DNA of 64,000 nt from NCBI GenBank assembly GCA_020053105.1, contig JAGVNU010000028.1:41733-105732 (forward strand), in the 5' to 3' direction. Source of the DNA: Thermodesulfovibrionia bacterium. GTDB lineage: Bacteria > Nitrospirota > Thermodesulfovibrionia > UBA6902. The translations under genes were made by a program, and so were the position numbers. A model generated the notes under the pieces. It did no database searches and was not told the DNA's origin. It saw only the letters and a program-made list of their open reading frames with translations. Shown here piece after piece: positions 7,820 to 15,972 of the stretch; the first letter of the stretch is position 1; every line of letters begins with the position of its first letter.

Positions 7820-9712
7820 TTAAACAATCAAAGGCTTGTACATCTCAACAACCGTCCCCTGCAGTTTCGATATAAGATGGAACGCCTCTCTGATTGTCCT
7901 TTTTTCAAGGTTGCTGAGCTTGTCAGGGTTTATAAAGTTTTCCGGTGAACGCCCTTCCTTTATCTGCTCATACTGATAATGCATCCTCAGCATCATAATA
8001 AACTCAAAGGCGTGCATAAGCTCATTGTGATACTCTTTGACCGCGGGATGCGTGATCTTAAGCGCGCCTATCCTGTCAAGAGTGGCGGTCAGTTTTATCC
8101 CGCTTTCGAGGGCGAAGAGCCTGATTATATCATTAAGCGGCATCACGCCCTTGAGCTTCAGGTCGAATTCATTTTTATGTTCACCGCTTTTTTCAACGAC
8201 GAACGATTTCAGGAACCCGATGGGAGGGCTGTTCTTTACAATTATATTGGCCATTTGCCCGAGAAATATTTTGTTCTTTGCGATAAGCGGCATATAAAAA
8301 CTGCCCAGTTCGTTGCATAAGCTGAATTTGCCGTGCACGGGTCTCATGTCAAAAAATATAAGGGATTTAAGGACTGCTTCCGGGGTCGGGCGCGATATCC
8401 AGTTTTCGAAATATTCCTTCCACCGCTTAAGAGGCTTGCGCCATTTTGGGTTGCTCGCCATGTAATCCGCCCGGCATGAAGAAAACCCTATTTGTATGAG
8501 GCTGTCTTTTATGAACCCGGCAAGCGCGGAAAAATATTTCTCCGCCTCTTCTTCAGCCTCAGCCGATGGCGTGTCTGCATAGATGATAGCATTGTCCTGG
8601 TCGGTCTTGAACGTCTGTTCCTTCCTCCCTTCGCTGCCGTAAACGATAAAACAGTAAGGCACTGGCGGCTGTCCGAATTTCCTCTCCGCGATCTCGATGA
8701 CCTTTTTCAGCAGCCTGTCGTTTATCTCGGTGATAATGCCGGTAATACTGCTGGCCTTTGTGCTTTCCTGCAGAAGCAGTCCTATTATAGTATTCATCTT
8801 TGCCGAGACAGTGACGAGATCTTCAATGGTCTGCTGTTTCTCAATATCATTTACAAAGGACAATGGCGACGTCCCCTGAAGGAGCATCAGGTCATGATTG
8901 GTGATGATGCCTTTTAATTCCCCCTCTTTAATTACGATCATATGGTGTATGTTGTACTTGATCATCTTCAGCACCGCATCAAAACATGAATCGTTCGCGT
9001 CGACCCTGATGAGGGAAATGCTCATGATGTTTTTAACCGGGTCCGTCACATTGCGTGCGCTTGCAACGACCCTCCGCAGGTCGCGGTCTGTGATGATCCC
9101 GGCAGGGACATTGTTCCTGTTCAAAACAATCAATGAGCTGATCCTGTGCTTTGCCATGACCTGCGCGGCTTCCTGAAGAGTCGTGTCTTCCGGGACTGTT
9201 ATCACCTCTTTGGCAATGTCTCCGGAAGGTGTTGTGAACAGAAGCCGGTCGGTCCCGCTGTAGGCGAGGCTTCTGCCCTTCATCTCCTCAAACGTCCTTT
9301 CAACGTACCTCGTCAGGTGAGACATGAAATACTCGGCAAACGCAGGCCTTGACTCGATCAGCTTTAATACCTTGTCCCTGCCGAGGGTATAGCAGATGGT
9401 ATCATCGGCGGCAATGACCGTGGTCTTCTGCTTGTCCCCTGCAATCAGGGAAACGAAACCGAAGCTGTCACCTTCTCCCCTGTAATCAATAATTGAGTCG
9501 GTCCCGCCTTCAGCCTTCATCAATATCTTTACGCTGCCTTTCTTTATTGTCCGGACAGCTTCGCTGGGAGGTCCGTCCTGCTTCAGGATGACCGTATCTT
9601 TCGGATAGAATTCCATTGACAGATTGTGCGCGACGTCCTTCAGGACCGGTTCATCAAGGAGCTGAAAAGGGGGGTTCTTCTTTAAAAAGCCTATCGCTTC
9701 TTCGAGGATCAT
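7820..9712 (-). CDS. DUF294 putative nucleotidyltransferase with cNMP-binding and CBS domains (paralogue 2)
   Basis: About 630 residues and collinear with the protein at 4061-5968: a cNMP-binding-like domain (FYPKDTVILKQDGPPSE), two CBS domains (GIITDRDLRRVV, GIITNHDLMLLQG), the nucleotidyltransferase core GSEGRKEQTFKTDQDNAI near residue 360, and a helical DUF294_C domain. The ORF track adds 22 N-terminal residues. I reject them because that stretch reads through a palindromic repeat, and the first protein also begins just before its homologous LSNIQPFQ-like segment. The start is therefore the ATG at 9712. It lies upstream of the response-regulator gene on the same strand, separated by the MITE. 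The two copies suggest duplication and divergence of one signalling enzyme around the regulator. Confidence 0.85.
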   Translation of the reverse strand: MILEEAIGFLKKNPPFQLLDEPVLKDVAHNLSMEFYPKDTVILKQDGPPSEAVRTIKKGSVKILMKAEGGTDSIIDYRGEGDSFGFVSLIAGDKQKTTVIAADDTICYTLGRDKVLKLIESRPAFAEYFMSHLTRYVERTFEEMKGRSLAYSGTDRLLFTTPSGDIAKEVITVPEDTTLQEAAQVMAKHRISSLIVLNRNNVPAGIITDRDLRRVVASARNVTDPVKNIMSISLIRVDANDSCFDAVLKMIKYNIHHMIVIKEGELKGIITNHDLMLLQGTSPLSFVNDIEKQQTIEDLVTVSAKMNTIIGLLLQESTKASSITGIITEINDRLLKKVIEIAERKFGQPPVPYCFIVYGSEGRKEQTFKTDQDNAIIYADTPSAEAEEEAEKYFSALAGFIKDSLIQIGFSSCRADYMASNPKWRKPLKRWKEYFENWISRPTPEAVLKSLIFFDMRPVHGKFSLCNELGSFYMPLIAKNKIFLGQMANIIVKNSPPIGFLKSFVVEKSGEHKNEFDLKLKGVMPLNDIIRLFALESGIKLTATLDRIGALKITHPAVKEYHNELMHAFEFIMMLRMHYQYEQIKEGRSPENFINPDKLSNLEKRTIREAFHLISKLQGTVVEMYKPLIV

Positions 9713-9758
9713 GGTAGTTAATAATATACTACAAGATGGGAATCCTTGCCGCCCTCCC

Positions 9759-9786
9759 GTAGGGGCATGGCGCGCCATGTCCCTAC
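9759..9786. repeat. GTAGGGGC-family palindromic repeat, copy 2
   Basis: A nearly perfect 28-base palindrome, GTAGGGGCATGG...CCATGTCCCTAC, between the divergent DUF294 paralogue 2 and the DJ-1/PfpI gene. It is related to the hairpins at 982-1011 and 58310-58341 and to the repeat inside proS. Confidence 0.7.
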
Positions 9787-9862
9787 ATGGTATGTGAACG
9801 CGACGCGAGGGGATTATTGATATTGTATAATATCCGGGAACAGATGATGAAGGAGGTCTGCC

Positions 9863-10405
9863 ATGGCAAAAGTTGTTATTATTCTGGCCGATGGGTTTGA
9901 AGAGCTTGAAGCAGTGGCCATTATTGATGTGCTCAGGAGAGCGGGGATCGGTGTCATATCAGCGGGTCTTCACGAAGGGCCTGTATCAAGCGCCCGTAAT
10001 GTTAAGGTAATACCCGATACGGTTATTGATACCATTAAAACAGATGATTTTGACATGCTCGTCCTGCCCGGCGGCATGCCCGGCGCTGCTAACCTTGATG
10101 CCGATGAAAGGGTGGGGGGCCTGATAAGGGACTTCAACAGCAAGGGGAAAATGACCGGAGCGATCTGCGCCGCACCTTATGTCCTGGCTAATGCCGGCAT
10201 CCTCAAAGGCAAACGCGTGACATCTTTTCCATCCTTCAAAGACAAACTCGGTCCAGCGATCTATGAGGAAAAAGCCGTTGTCGAGGACGGTAACATAATG
10301 ACCAGCAGGGGGCCGGGGACCGCATTATATTTCGCGCTGGCCATTGTTGAAAGGCTCGCGGGAAGAGAAAAGGCGCAGCAGGTAAAAGAAGCGATGCTGG
10401 TATAG
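9863..10405 (+). CDS. DJ-1/PfpI family protein
   Basis: A 180-residue cytosolic protein of the DJ-1/ThiJ/PfpI superfamily. The nucleophile elbow GAICAAPYVLA near residue 100 holds the conserved Cys, and ADGFEELEA near the N-terminus supplies the conserved Glu. LVLPGGMPGAANL is also typical. Members are deglycase-like or chaperone proteins of the YajL type, or have unassigned thiol chemistry, and the sequence alone cannot distinguish these. A strong GAAGGAGG ribosome-binding site precedes the ATG, and TATAAT at 9826-9831 is a plausible -10 with no clear -35. It is a single gene, divergent from DUF294 paralogue 2. Confidence 0.9.
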   Translation: MAKVVIILADGFEELEAVAIIDVLRRAGIGVISAGLHEGPVSSARNVKVIPDTVIDTIKTDDFDMLVLPGGMPGAANLDADERVGGLIRDFNSKGKMTGAICAAPYVLANAGILKGKRVTSFPSFKDKLGPAIYEEKAVVEDGNIMTSRGPGTALYFALAIVERLAGREKAQQVKEAMLV

Positions 10406-10428
10406 TCAACAGTTTTAAAAAAAGTTTC

Positions 10429-10505
10429 AGCCGTTTGAATAGCTTGAACCCCTTGAACAGCGAAACGGCTCAAGGGTTGGAACAGTTCAAGCTGCTGGAA
10501 CGGTT
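10429..10505. repeat. GTTCAA-type inverted repeats between convergent genes
   Basis: Nested inverted repeats: AGCCGTTT (10429) pairs with AAACGGCT (10463), and AGCTTGAAC (10441) pairs with GTTCAAGCT (10485), with CCCTTGA and TCAAGGG inside. The alternative pairings make a cruciform possible. It lies between the convergent DJ-1 and membrane-protein genes and may terminate transcription both ways. A shorter related hairpin is at 55593-55616. Confidence 0.55.
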
Positions 10506-10514
10506 ATTTATATG

Positions 10515-11024
10515 TTACCTGCAGAAAACACACGCAAACAGGAACCTTCTGGCAAAGTAAAAGGTAATGACCCCGGGAACGCTTAACTGTATTAATGGCG
10601 CCAATCCGATTCCGTATATCGTTGGCATAGCAGGCAAATAAGCCCATTCTTTTAAAAGCAGTACCCCTCTGTATTCAATTGCGACCGCTGTTATCAGGCC
10701 GACTGCAAACGCCGCGGAGAGTTGACTCCACTTCATTGAACGGACCCAGAGGATGTCCCGCCATAATCCTGCCACCCCGAGATAAATTGCAAGGACAAGA
10801 GTAGCATCAACAAACGCGGCTTCCATGATCATTAATATATATATGTCCGCTTTGAACTTGAATCCCTGATAAAGAAAGGCCTCGTGTGCCGACTTCCATA
10901 TGTAGTTCAGCAGTAAGGATATTACAAAGATCACCACAAGCGTCAGGGAAATGTGGCTTTTCCTCAGATGATTATCCAATGGCTGTTTCGATCCTTTGGA
11001 TGTTTCTTTCACCAGGTCACTCAT
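10515..11024 (-). CDS. Hypothetical four-helix membrane protein
   Basis: A 169-residue protein I do not recognise. A polar N-terminus of about 25 residues precedes four hydrophobic segments (about 27-45, 64-86, 100-120 and 136-163), so it is an integral membrane protein. The second half contains conserved-looking polar residues within the membrane (EYRGVLLLKEWAY). It stands alone between the DJ-1 gene and the A+T-rich cassette, with no informative neighbours. No catalytic motif is visible. Confidence 0.6.
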   Translation of the reverse strand: MSDLVKETSKGSKQPLDNHLRKSHISLTLVVIFVISLLLNYIWKSAHEAFLYQGFKFKADIYILMIMEAAFVDATLVLAIYLGVAGLWRDILWVRSMKWSQLSAAFAVGLITAVAIEYRGVLLLKEWAYLPAMPTIYGIGLAPLIQLSVPGVITFYFARRFLFACVFCR

Positions 11025-11189
11025 AAAATTCTTTAACGCTCTTGGTAATCAGGAAACAGTATAGACAACATTCAGGATCACATAACTCCTCCGCCTGTGA
11101 TAAAAAATAACATTATACCGGCCCGCTAAAAGCCGGAGGCTGACGTTTCCTCATTCTCCAATCCCGTCGAAGGGAATAATAGATCCATT

Positions 11190-11579
11190 TTATCGCAAAT
11201 GAAATTTATTGACCTTGTTGACTTCGTCTTCCAATTGCAGCGCAATTGATATGTTTTTTGACCGATCGTCATAATCAGCCCAACCTAAAATATTTGCATG
11301 TCTCTCTGGAGTATCATCAGGAACTACTTCCAGCCCTTTATCAGTAACTTTAGATGTAACAATATCACCTCTGCCAAGAATCTCCTTTTGAATGTGACGG
11401 TCTCCTAAAGACCATATTTCATCATCTGATATTCCAGATGTTCTGAAAACAGAAGTCTCCCCGTTTTTGGTAGGCATAAAGACAGTCCATTTGATGGTAT
11501 TATTTGAAGGTCTGTAATGCTGTTTGGACGTTGCAAATCGAGTGAGAATTTCTGCAGGAGATATTGGAGCTGGAGGCAA
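11190..11579 (-). CDS. Hypothetical protein, third gene of the TIGR04255 cassette
   Basis: A 129-residue soluble protein with no family I recognise. The start is a TTG, supported by the AGGAAGGT ribosome-binding site ten bases upstream. That site overlaps the end of the preceding gene. It contains a TVFMPTKNGETSVFRTSGIS stretch and an acidic, Lys-rich end, and it looks like a compact beta-rich domain. It lies eight bases after the 168-residue gene and is almost certainly co-transcribed with it. The A+T-rich composition matches the other two cassette genes and differs from the flanking signalling genes, which suggests acquisition as a unit. Confidence 0.7.
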   Translation of the reverse strand: MPPAPISPAEILTRFATSKQHYRPSNNTIKWTVFMPTKNGETSVFRTSGISDDEIWSLGDRHIQKEILGRGDIVTSKVTDKGLEVVPDDTPERHANILGWADYDDRSKNISIALQLEDEVNKVNKFHLR

Positions 11580-11586
11580 CGCTGTT

Positions 11587-12093
11587 CTACCTTCCTGAAT
11601 ATAATCGTTTAAGATTGGATATTATAGCTGGGGGCAAAGAGCTTCCGAAATATTCAATCCCGTGCGTCTTGTTAGTTCCGTATAAACCTGCGTAAATAAT
11701 TTCACTTTTCCCGCTTACACTTACGACAAAAATTGACCGATTCCCTCTGTACCATTCCAGAGCTATCTCGCCATTTGGTTCGGCGGTAATAGAAGGCATG
11801 GGGAATGTCATATTTGAAGGTAGCAAGTAAATTAATTTTGCTGCATCTAATACAGCATCTTCTGATACGGGAAGTGCGCCCGTTCCATCCCAGTCTTCAA
11901 CAGAACACTCCTTAAATACTTCCATGAGGGCGGCAATTGTTTCTTCAATAGGACGGCTAAAGGTTTCAGTCCTTCTGAAATCCCCGATTACCTTATCACA
12001 AAACGTTTTCAGGCCTTCAAAATCAGGACTAAATCCAAAATCCAAAAAATTAGAAACGCTTGGACAATTAGGACAATAAGTTGCTGTGCTCAT
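11587..12093 (-). CDS. Hypothetical protein with DWDG motif, second gene of the TIGR04255 cassette
   Basis: A 168-residue soluble protein. Near the N-terminus it has a CPNCPS motif, the only Cys pair in the protein. Around residue 74, EDWDGTGALPVSEDAV resembles a motif I have seen in small proteins encoded beside TIGR04255 genes. The C-terminal half is predicted beta-rich (EIALEWYRGNRSIFVVSVSG). The start ATG overlaps the stop of the TIGR04255 gene by four bases, so expression is coupled. Function unknown. It may be a partner or antitoxin-like subunit of the first gene, but nothing in the sequence proves that. Confidence 0.72.
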   Translation of the reverse strand: MSTATYCPNCPSVSNFLDFGFSPDFEGLKTFCDKVIGDFRRTETFSRPIEETIAALMEVFKECSVEDWDGTGALPVSEDAVLDAAKLIYLLPSNMTFPMPSITAEPNGEIALEWYRGNRSIFVVSVSGKSEIIYAGLYGTNKTHGIEYFGSSLPPAIISNLKRLYSGR

Positions 12094-12833
12094 TTGTAAA
12101 GCTCCTGTAATTTTTTTGTGATACTATTGAAAAATATTTCATTCTTGAAATTTCGTAAATTTTCTAATTTGTTCCAAGTATCTTTTTCGGTGAGACCATC
12201 CGGATTATGATGAATAGCATCTATATCCAATATTATAGGTAATGATTTGCTTGTGTCAATTATTGTTTCCAGTGCCTGGGCTATAATCGCGAATGAATTA
12301 ATAGACGGTTTTGGCAACACTATGCGACTGAAAAAACTGCTTATCCCCTGAGGCAATTTCTCCGGTACAATAGGAGGAGCTGTCAAATATTCTCCGAAAT
12401 CTCCTATTGGCATTGGTATATTTAAGTTATTTATATATCTTACAGCAACTCTGTAAATTAATTCCGGAGAGGTAATATCAGCATACATTTTCCATAATCT
12501 ATAAGCTTCGTCACGTAGTTGATTCCAGGTAATATATGGTTGCAATCTGCTGAAAGTGAATCCGTCCAGTCTTGTTTGGACTATTTGTTTCTTATCAGTC
12601 GTTATATAACGATACCCATGCATTTTGGCTTCTGATGACTTCACTATCACTTCTGCCTTGGGCTCAAGCTTAAATTCCGATACTTTTTGTTCCTGTTTGA
12701 CAGGGTATTGCTCTCTTATTAATTCATGAATAAAGTCTATTCTATTGACATCAACTGATGAAGGTAATTTCACACGAATATCGATAAGCGCTTCGGTAAT
12801 AGGGGCATTTTTTAATGTAGGGTATTTTTCCAA
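12090..12833 (-). CDS. TIGR04255 family protein, first gene of a three-gene cassette
   Basis: A 247-residue protein recognised by its N-terminal motif NAPITEALIDIRVKLP and by a central RVAVRYINNLNIPMP segment, both characteristic of the sporadically distributed family TIGR04255. No enzymatic motif or membrane segment is visible. Family members occur patchily across bacteria with small unknown partner genes, and their function is not established. Here it starts an A+T-rich operon of three genes with a four-base overlap and an eight-base gap. The cassette lies alone between unrelated genes, as expected for an accessory, defence-like or toxin-antitoxin-like module. That reading is inference. Confidence 0.8.
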   Translation of the reverse strand: MEKYPTLKNAPITEALIDIRVKLPSSVDVNRIDFIHELIREQYPVKQEQKVSEFKLEPKAEVIVKSSEAKMHGYRYITTDKKQIVQTRLDGFTFSRLQPYITWNQLRDEAYRLWKMYADITSPELIYRVAVRYINNLNIPMPIGDFGEYLTAPPIVPEKLPQGISSFFSRIVLPKPSINSFAIIAQALETIIDTSKSLPIILDIDAIHHNPDGLTEKDTWNKLENLRNFKNEIFFNSITKKLQELYK

Positions 12834-12961
12834 ATGTATATGACCTTAACTGACGGATTTAATACTATAACGGTTTATTGTTACTCAAAGATTAGCTGTG
12901 TAATTTTCATCATTATATCAAAATTAAAATATCATAACCACAATATTATTCGTTCAAAGGC

Positions 12962-13153
12962 GTGAAAACGGAAAAGACCCCTCGAAAAGATCGTCTGAAT
13001 TATCTTGTGACAATCATTGACAGGAGGTTTATAAGTTTTCTTTCGGCGACAACCGGATTCATTCTCATCGTCTTGCAAGTAGGTCAGATGTTGTTAAGGA
13101 ACAAGAAAACAATCAAACTTGATCAGTCAGGCGACCTCAACGGCCGACCGTGA
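12962..13153 (+). CDS. Possible small membrane protein (doubtful)
   Basis: A 63-codon frame with a GTG start, a basic N-terminus and one hydrophobic segment (RFISFLSATTGFILIVLQVG). There is no good ribosome-binding site, and its last bases overlap the 3' end of the convergent GGDEF gene. The roughly 300 bases between the TIGR04255 start and that gene hold nothing else that I can see. It may be a real single-pass peptide or chance. Confidence 0.25.
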   Translation: MKTEKTPRKDRLNYLVTIIDRRFISFLSATTGFILIVLQVGQMLLRNKKTIKLDQSGDLNGRP

Positions 13154-14762
13154 GACCGCTTATAAGCTTCACCAGTGAATTTTCAAGGTCCGCGTCCAGT
13201 CTTATAAATTCCAGTCCGGTCTCATATGAATATTTGCCGTTCCCGTTATTTACCTGGCGCGACCATACGACCTTGCCGCGAGGGTGGAGTGTTTCGTTCT
13301 CGGGTGTCACTATTTTTATTTCATACTCGGAATCAGGGGACACTATTTCCGGCGTTTCCAGACATATGCCGCCGAGGCTGATATTTTTTACAATTGCCCC
13401 GTTTTTACCACCGAGCGCCGCCCGATATCCGTTTGTCACGCCGATGCGAGGATGAGAGCGTGTTTCCTTCCACGACGTATTTTTCAAACGCTGTTCGTGG
13501 TACTGTTTTTTGTCCTTATACATGGCGGCATCGGCCCTTAGCAAAAGGTCCCCTGTGGAGCATGGATTGGCGGGGTCGAAGTGGGCGGAGCCGATGCTGA
13601 ACGAGATTGTATAATCCCTTTTATTCCCCCGGTTGAAAATGCCGGTACTGGTCCTGAGATTGCCGATTACGATACTGTCTATATCGACATCAGAGTGTTC
13701 CGTTAAAAGCACTGCAAATTCATCTCCCCCGATTCGCGCCAGGATATCGGACTCGCGAAAGGTCTTTTTCAGTATGGCAGCGCTGTCAATGAGCGCCCGG
13801 TCACCTGCGTCATGGCCGAGGGTATCATTAATTGTCTTCATATCATTAAGGTCGATGTACAGGAGTGACATTCTTCTTTTTGTGCGGTCAGCCAGTTTGC
13901 ACTGCTGTTCTGCAAGCCTGAAAAAGCCCCGCCGGTTAAACAGGCCTGTCAGATCATCAGTAACAGCGGTCATGCGGAGCTGTTCCTCCAGCTGCTTGCG
14001 TCTGGTAATGTCTCTCACCGTACCCGCGGAATGCCATTTATTATTGATCCGGAAAGATGAAACAGATAACTCCAGTGGGAAATTTGAGCCGTCCTTCTTT
14101 GTCCCGGTCAACTCAAGCGTTTTCCCGATTACCTCGCATTGACCTGTTTCGCTGAAAACCGGGAGCTTCCGGTAATACTGCAGTCGTGCCTCTTCAGACA
14201 CCATCATATCATGGAGTTTCCTGCCGAGGACCTCATGTTCTGCGTAGCCGAACACCCTTTCAGCCGCCTTGTTGAAATAGGTTATGACTCCGTCTCCATC
14301 CATGACGATTATCCCGTCCAGGGAGGAATCGGAGATGGCCCGCGCCCGCGTCTCACTTGCCCGGAGCTGGACTTCCGCTTTCTTCCTTGCAATGGAATAA
14401 TGAATGGACCGCAGCAGTAATCTGCGGCCGACCTGACCCTTGACCAGGTAATCCTGTGCTCCGCTTTTTACCGCGTTTATTGCGGTTGTTTCATCTTCCA
14501 GGCCCGTCATTATGATGACAGGTACATCACCCACCAGGGTGATGACACTTTCCAATGAATCGATATCACAGAAATCAGGCAGGTTAAGGTCAAGCATTAT
14601 CACATCGATGGCTGATGACAGCAGGATTTCCAGCCCTGCTTTCAGCGTTCCGGCTTGGTCAATGATATAGACCCGGTCTTTCGCCTCTCTTAAAAGCTCC
14701 TTTATTATTCTGACATCCCCGGGATTATCCTCGATCAGCAGGATATGCAGTTCATTACTCAT
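13137..14762 (-). CDS. Response regulator with PAS, GGDEF and PilZ domains (probable diguanylate cyclase)
   Basis: A 541-residue cyclic-di-GMP signalling protein. It has a receiver domain with Asp58 (VIMLDLNLPD), then a PAS domain (about 140-255, SSLDGIIVMDGDGVITYFNKA), then a GGDEF domain (about 262-425) with an intact RIGGDEF active site and an RESD inhibitory site just before it. A PilZ-like domain (about 432-541) carries NISLGG. It should make c-di-GMP under phosphorylation control, and the PilZ domain may sense the product. Joining synthase and PilZ receptor in one chain suggests self-regulation. It is monocistronic and precedes the SSS-kinase operon on the same strand after a gap of about 136 bases, with no obvious kinase partner. 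Confidence 0.9.
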   Translation of the reverse strand: MSNELHILLIEDNPGDVRIIKELLREAKDRVYIIDQAGTLKAGLEILLSSAIDVIMLDLNLPDFCDIDSLESVITLVGDVPVIIMTGLEDETTAINAVKSGAQDYLVKGQVGRRLLLRSIHYSIARKKAEVQLRASETRARAISDSSLDGIIVMDGDGVITYFNKAAERVFGYAEHEVLGRKLHDMMVSEEARLQYYRKLPVFSETGQCEVIGKTLELTGTKKDGSNFPLELSVSSFRINNKWHSAGTVRDITRRKQLEEQLRMTAVTDDLTGLFNRRGFFRLAEQQCKLADRTKRRMSLLYIDLNDMKTINDTLGHDAGDRALIDSAAILKKTFRESDILARIGGDEFAVLLTEHSDVDIDSIVIGNLRTSTGIFNRGNKRDYTISFSIGSAHFDPANPCSTGDLLLRADAAMYKDKKQYHEQRLKNTSWKETRSHPRIGVTNGYRAALGGKNGAIVKNISLGGICLETPEIVSPDSEYEIKIVTPENETLHPRGKVVWSRQVNNGNGKYSYETGLEFIRLDADLENSLVKLISGLTVGR

Positions 14763-14898
14763 TGTTTTCTCCTTGACGTCAACTCTGATGCATGGATATT
14801 AATTAAATTTTACAATAAATAAAACCGGCTGTACAGGCAGGGCTTATCCCCGGATATTCTATTTCTGCCGGGACAGGGCCGGGCGTGAACTAATATGA

Positions 14899-15972
14899 TT
14901 AATTTTTCAGTGCAGGCAGGTGGTCCGTCCCGATTACCTCACCGTCAGATATTAATACCGCCCGTTCGATCACATTCTGAAGCTCCCTCACATTTCCGGG
15001 CCAGTCATAATTGACCAGGAGCTCCAGCGCGCTGCTGTCCAGCGATCTGATGCTGCTGCAAAATTCCTCGGAGTATTTCTGGATGAAATAGTAAACCAGT
15101 GGCTCGATGTCCTCTTTTCTCTCCCGGAGGGAAGGTATCCGTATCGTAATGCCCCGTATAATCTGGAGGAGTTCTCTGCTGAATGAGCCTTCCTGTAAGG
15201 CGGCTTCAATGTCCCTGTCTGTTGCGGCGATGGTCCTGAGGTCCCGCTCTTTAAGCAGGGTCAGCAGCATGCTCTGGAGTTCGGCATTCAGGCAAAGAAT
15301 GTCATTAAGAAATATCACCCCGCCGTCCGCGGCGTCAAGGGCCTGCCGGATTGAATTTGTGTCAGCGGTATTGCACGGTATCGGGAGGAAGGGTTTTTGA
15401 GTCTTTCTTATGCTGTGCAGGAGCTTCGCGCAGAGTTCCTTTTCCGTCCCCGTTTTCCCGATCACAAGGAGATTGGCCGGGCTGTCCGCGATGCTTTTTA
15501 TTTCATCTATGAGCTTCCGCATGGCAGGGCTTTTATAGAGCGATATTGTTTCTATGTCATATTTATTTTCAAGCTGGCACTTTAGCAGGAGGTTTTCCTT
15601 TTGCAGCGCTTTCTGGTTGATCGCGTTTTTTACTATCTGTTTGATTTCTTCATGCATGACCGGCTTTACGATATAGTCATAGGACCCCGCGCGGAGCGCC
15701 TCGACCGCAGTCTCCAGGGAGGCGTATGCTGTCATTACCACAACGATCTGTTCGGGATTGTCCTCCCTTATCTTCCGGATCAGTTCTATTCCATTTATCC
15801 CGGGCAGAATGATGTCGGTCACTATAAGGTCATATGGCCTCTCCTGAAGTATGGCAAGGGCTGATTCAGCGGTATTGACTGTATCAACAAGATAGCCTTC
15901 TCTTGAGAGCACTCTCTTCAGGGACTCGCACAGGGTCTCTTCATCTTCTACGATAAGCAGTCTTTTATCCAT
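14899..15972 (-). CDS. Degenerate NtrC-like response regulator lacking the GAFTGA loop and HTH
   Basis: A 357-residue paralogue of the intact regulator at 6257-7606. The receiver is well kept: Asp53 in YDLIVTDIILPG, Thr81 and Lys103. The AAA+ part is decayed. Walker A reads GKTGTEKE instead of GETGTGKE. The stretch that should hold GAFTGA is deleted, running straight from PIPCNTADTN to AADGGVIFL. Walker B reads VIFLNDI. The protein stops at DHLPALKN, where the paralogue continues into a Fis-type HTH. It therefore cannot contact sigma-54 or bind DNA in the usual way. The start overlaps the SSS-kinase gene by eight bases, so it is surely expressed with it. It may be a phosphate sink, an oligomerisation partner of the intact regulator, or a decaying gene. 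Confidence 0.88.
   Translation of the reverse strand: MDKRLLIVEDEETLCESLKRVLSREGYLVDTVNTAESALAILQERPYDLIVTDIILPGINGIELIRKIREDNPEQIVVVMTAYASLETAVEALRAGSYDYIVKPVMHEEIKQIVKNAINQKALQKENLLLKCQLENKYDIETISLYKSPAMRKLIDEIKSIADSPANLLVIGKTGTEKELCAKLLHSIRKTQKPFLPIPCNTADTNSIRQALDAADGGVIFLNDILCLNAELQSMLLTLLKERDLRTIAATDRDIEAALQEGSFSRELLQIIRGITIRIPSLRERKEDIEPLVYYFIQKYSEEFCSSIRSLDSSALELLVNYDWPGNVRELQNVIERAVLISDGEVIGTDHLPALKN

Noticed and set aside
9713-9778. 22-residue N-terminal extension of DUF294 paralogue 2
   Set aside because: It reads through the GTAGGGGC palindrome and has no counterpart in paralogue 1. The ATG at 9712 is used.
13150-14142. Plus-strand ORFs of 101 and 169 codons opposite the GGDEF gene
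   Set aside because: They are shadows of a strongly supported gene, with Ser/Arg-rich composition.
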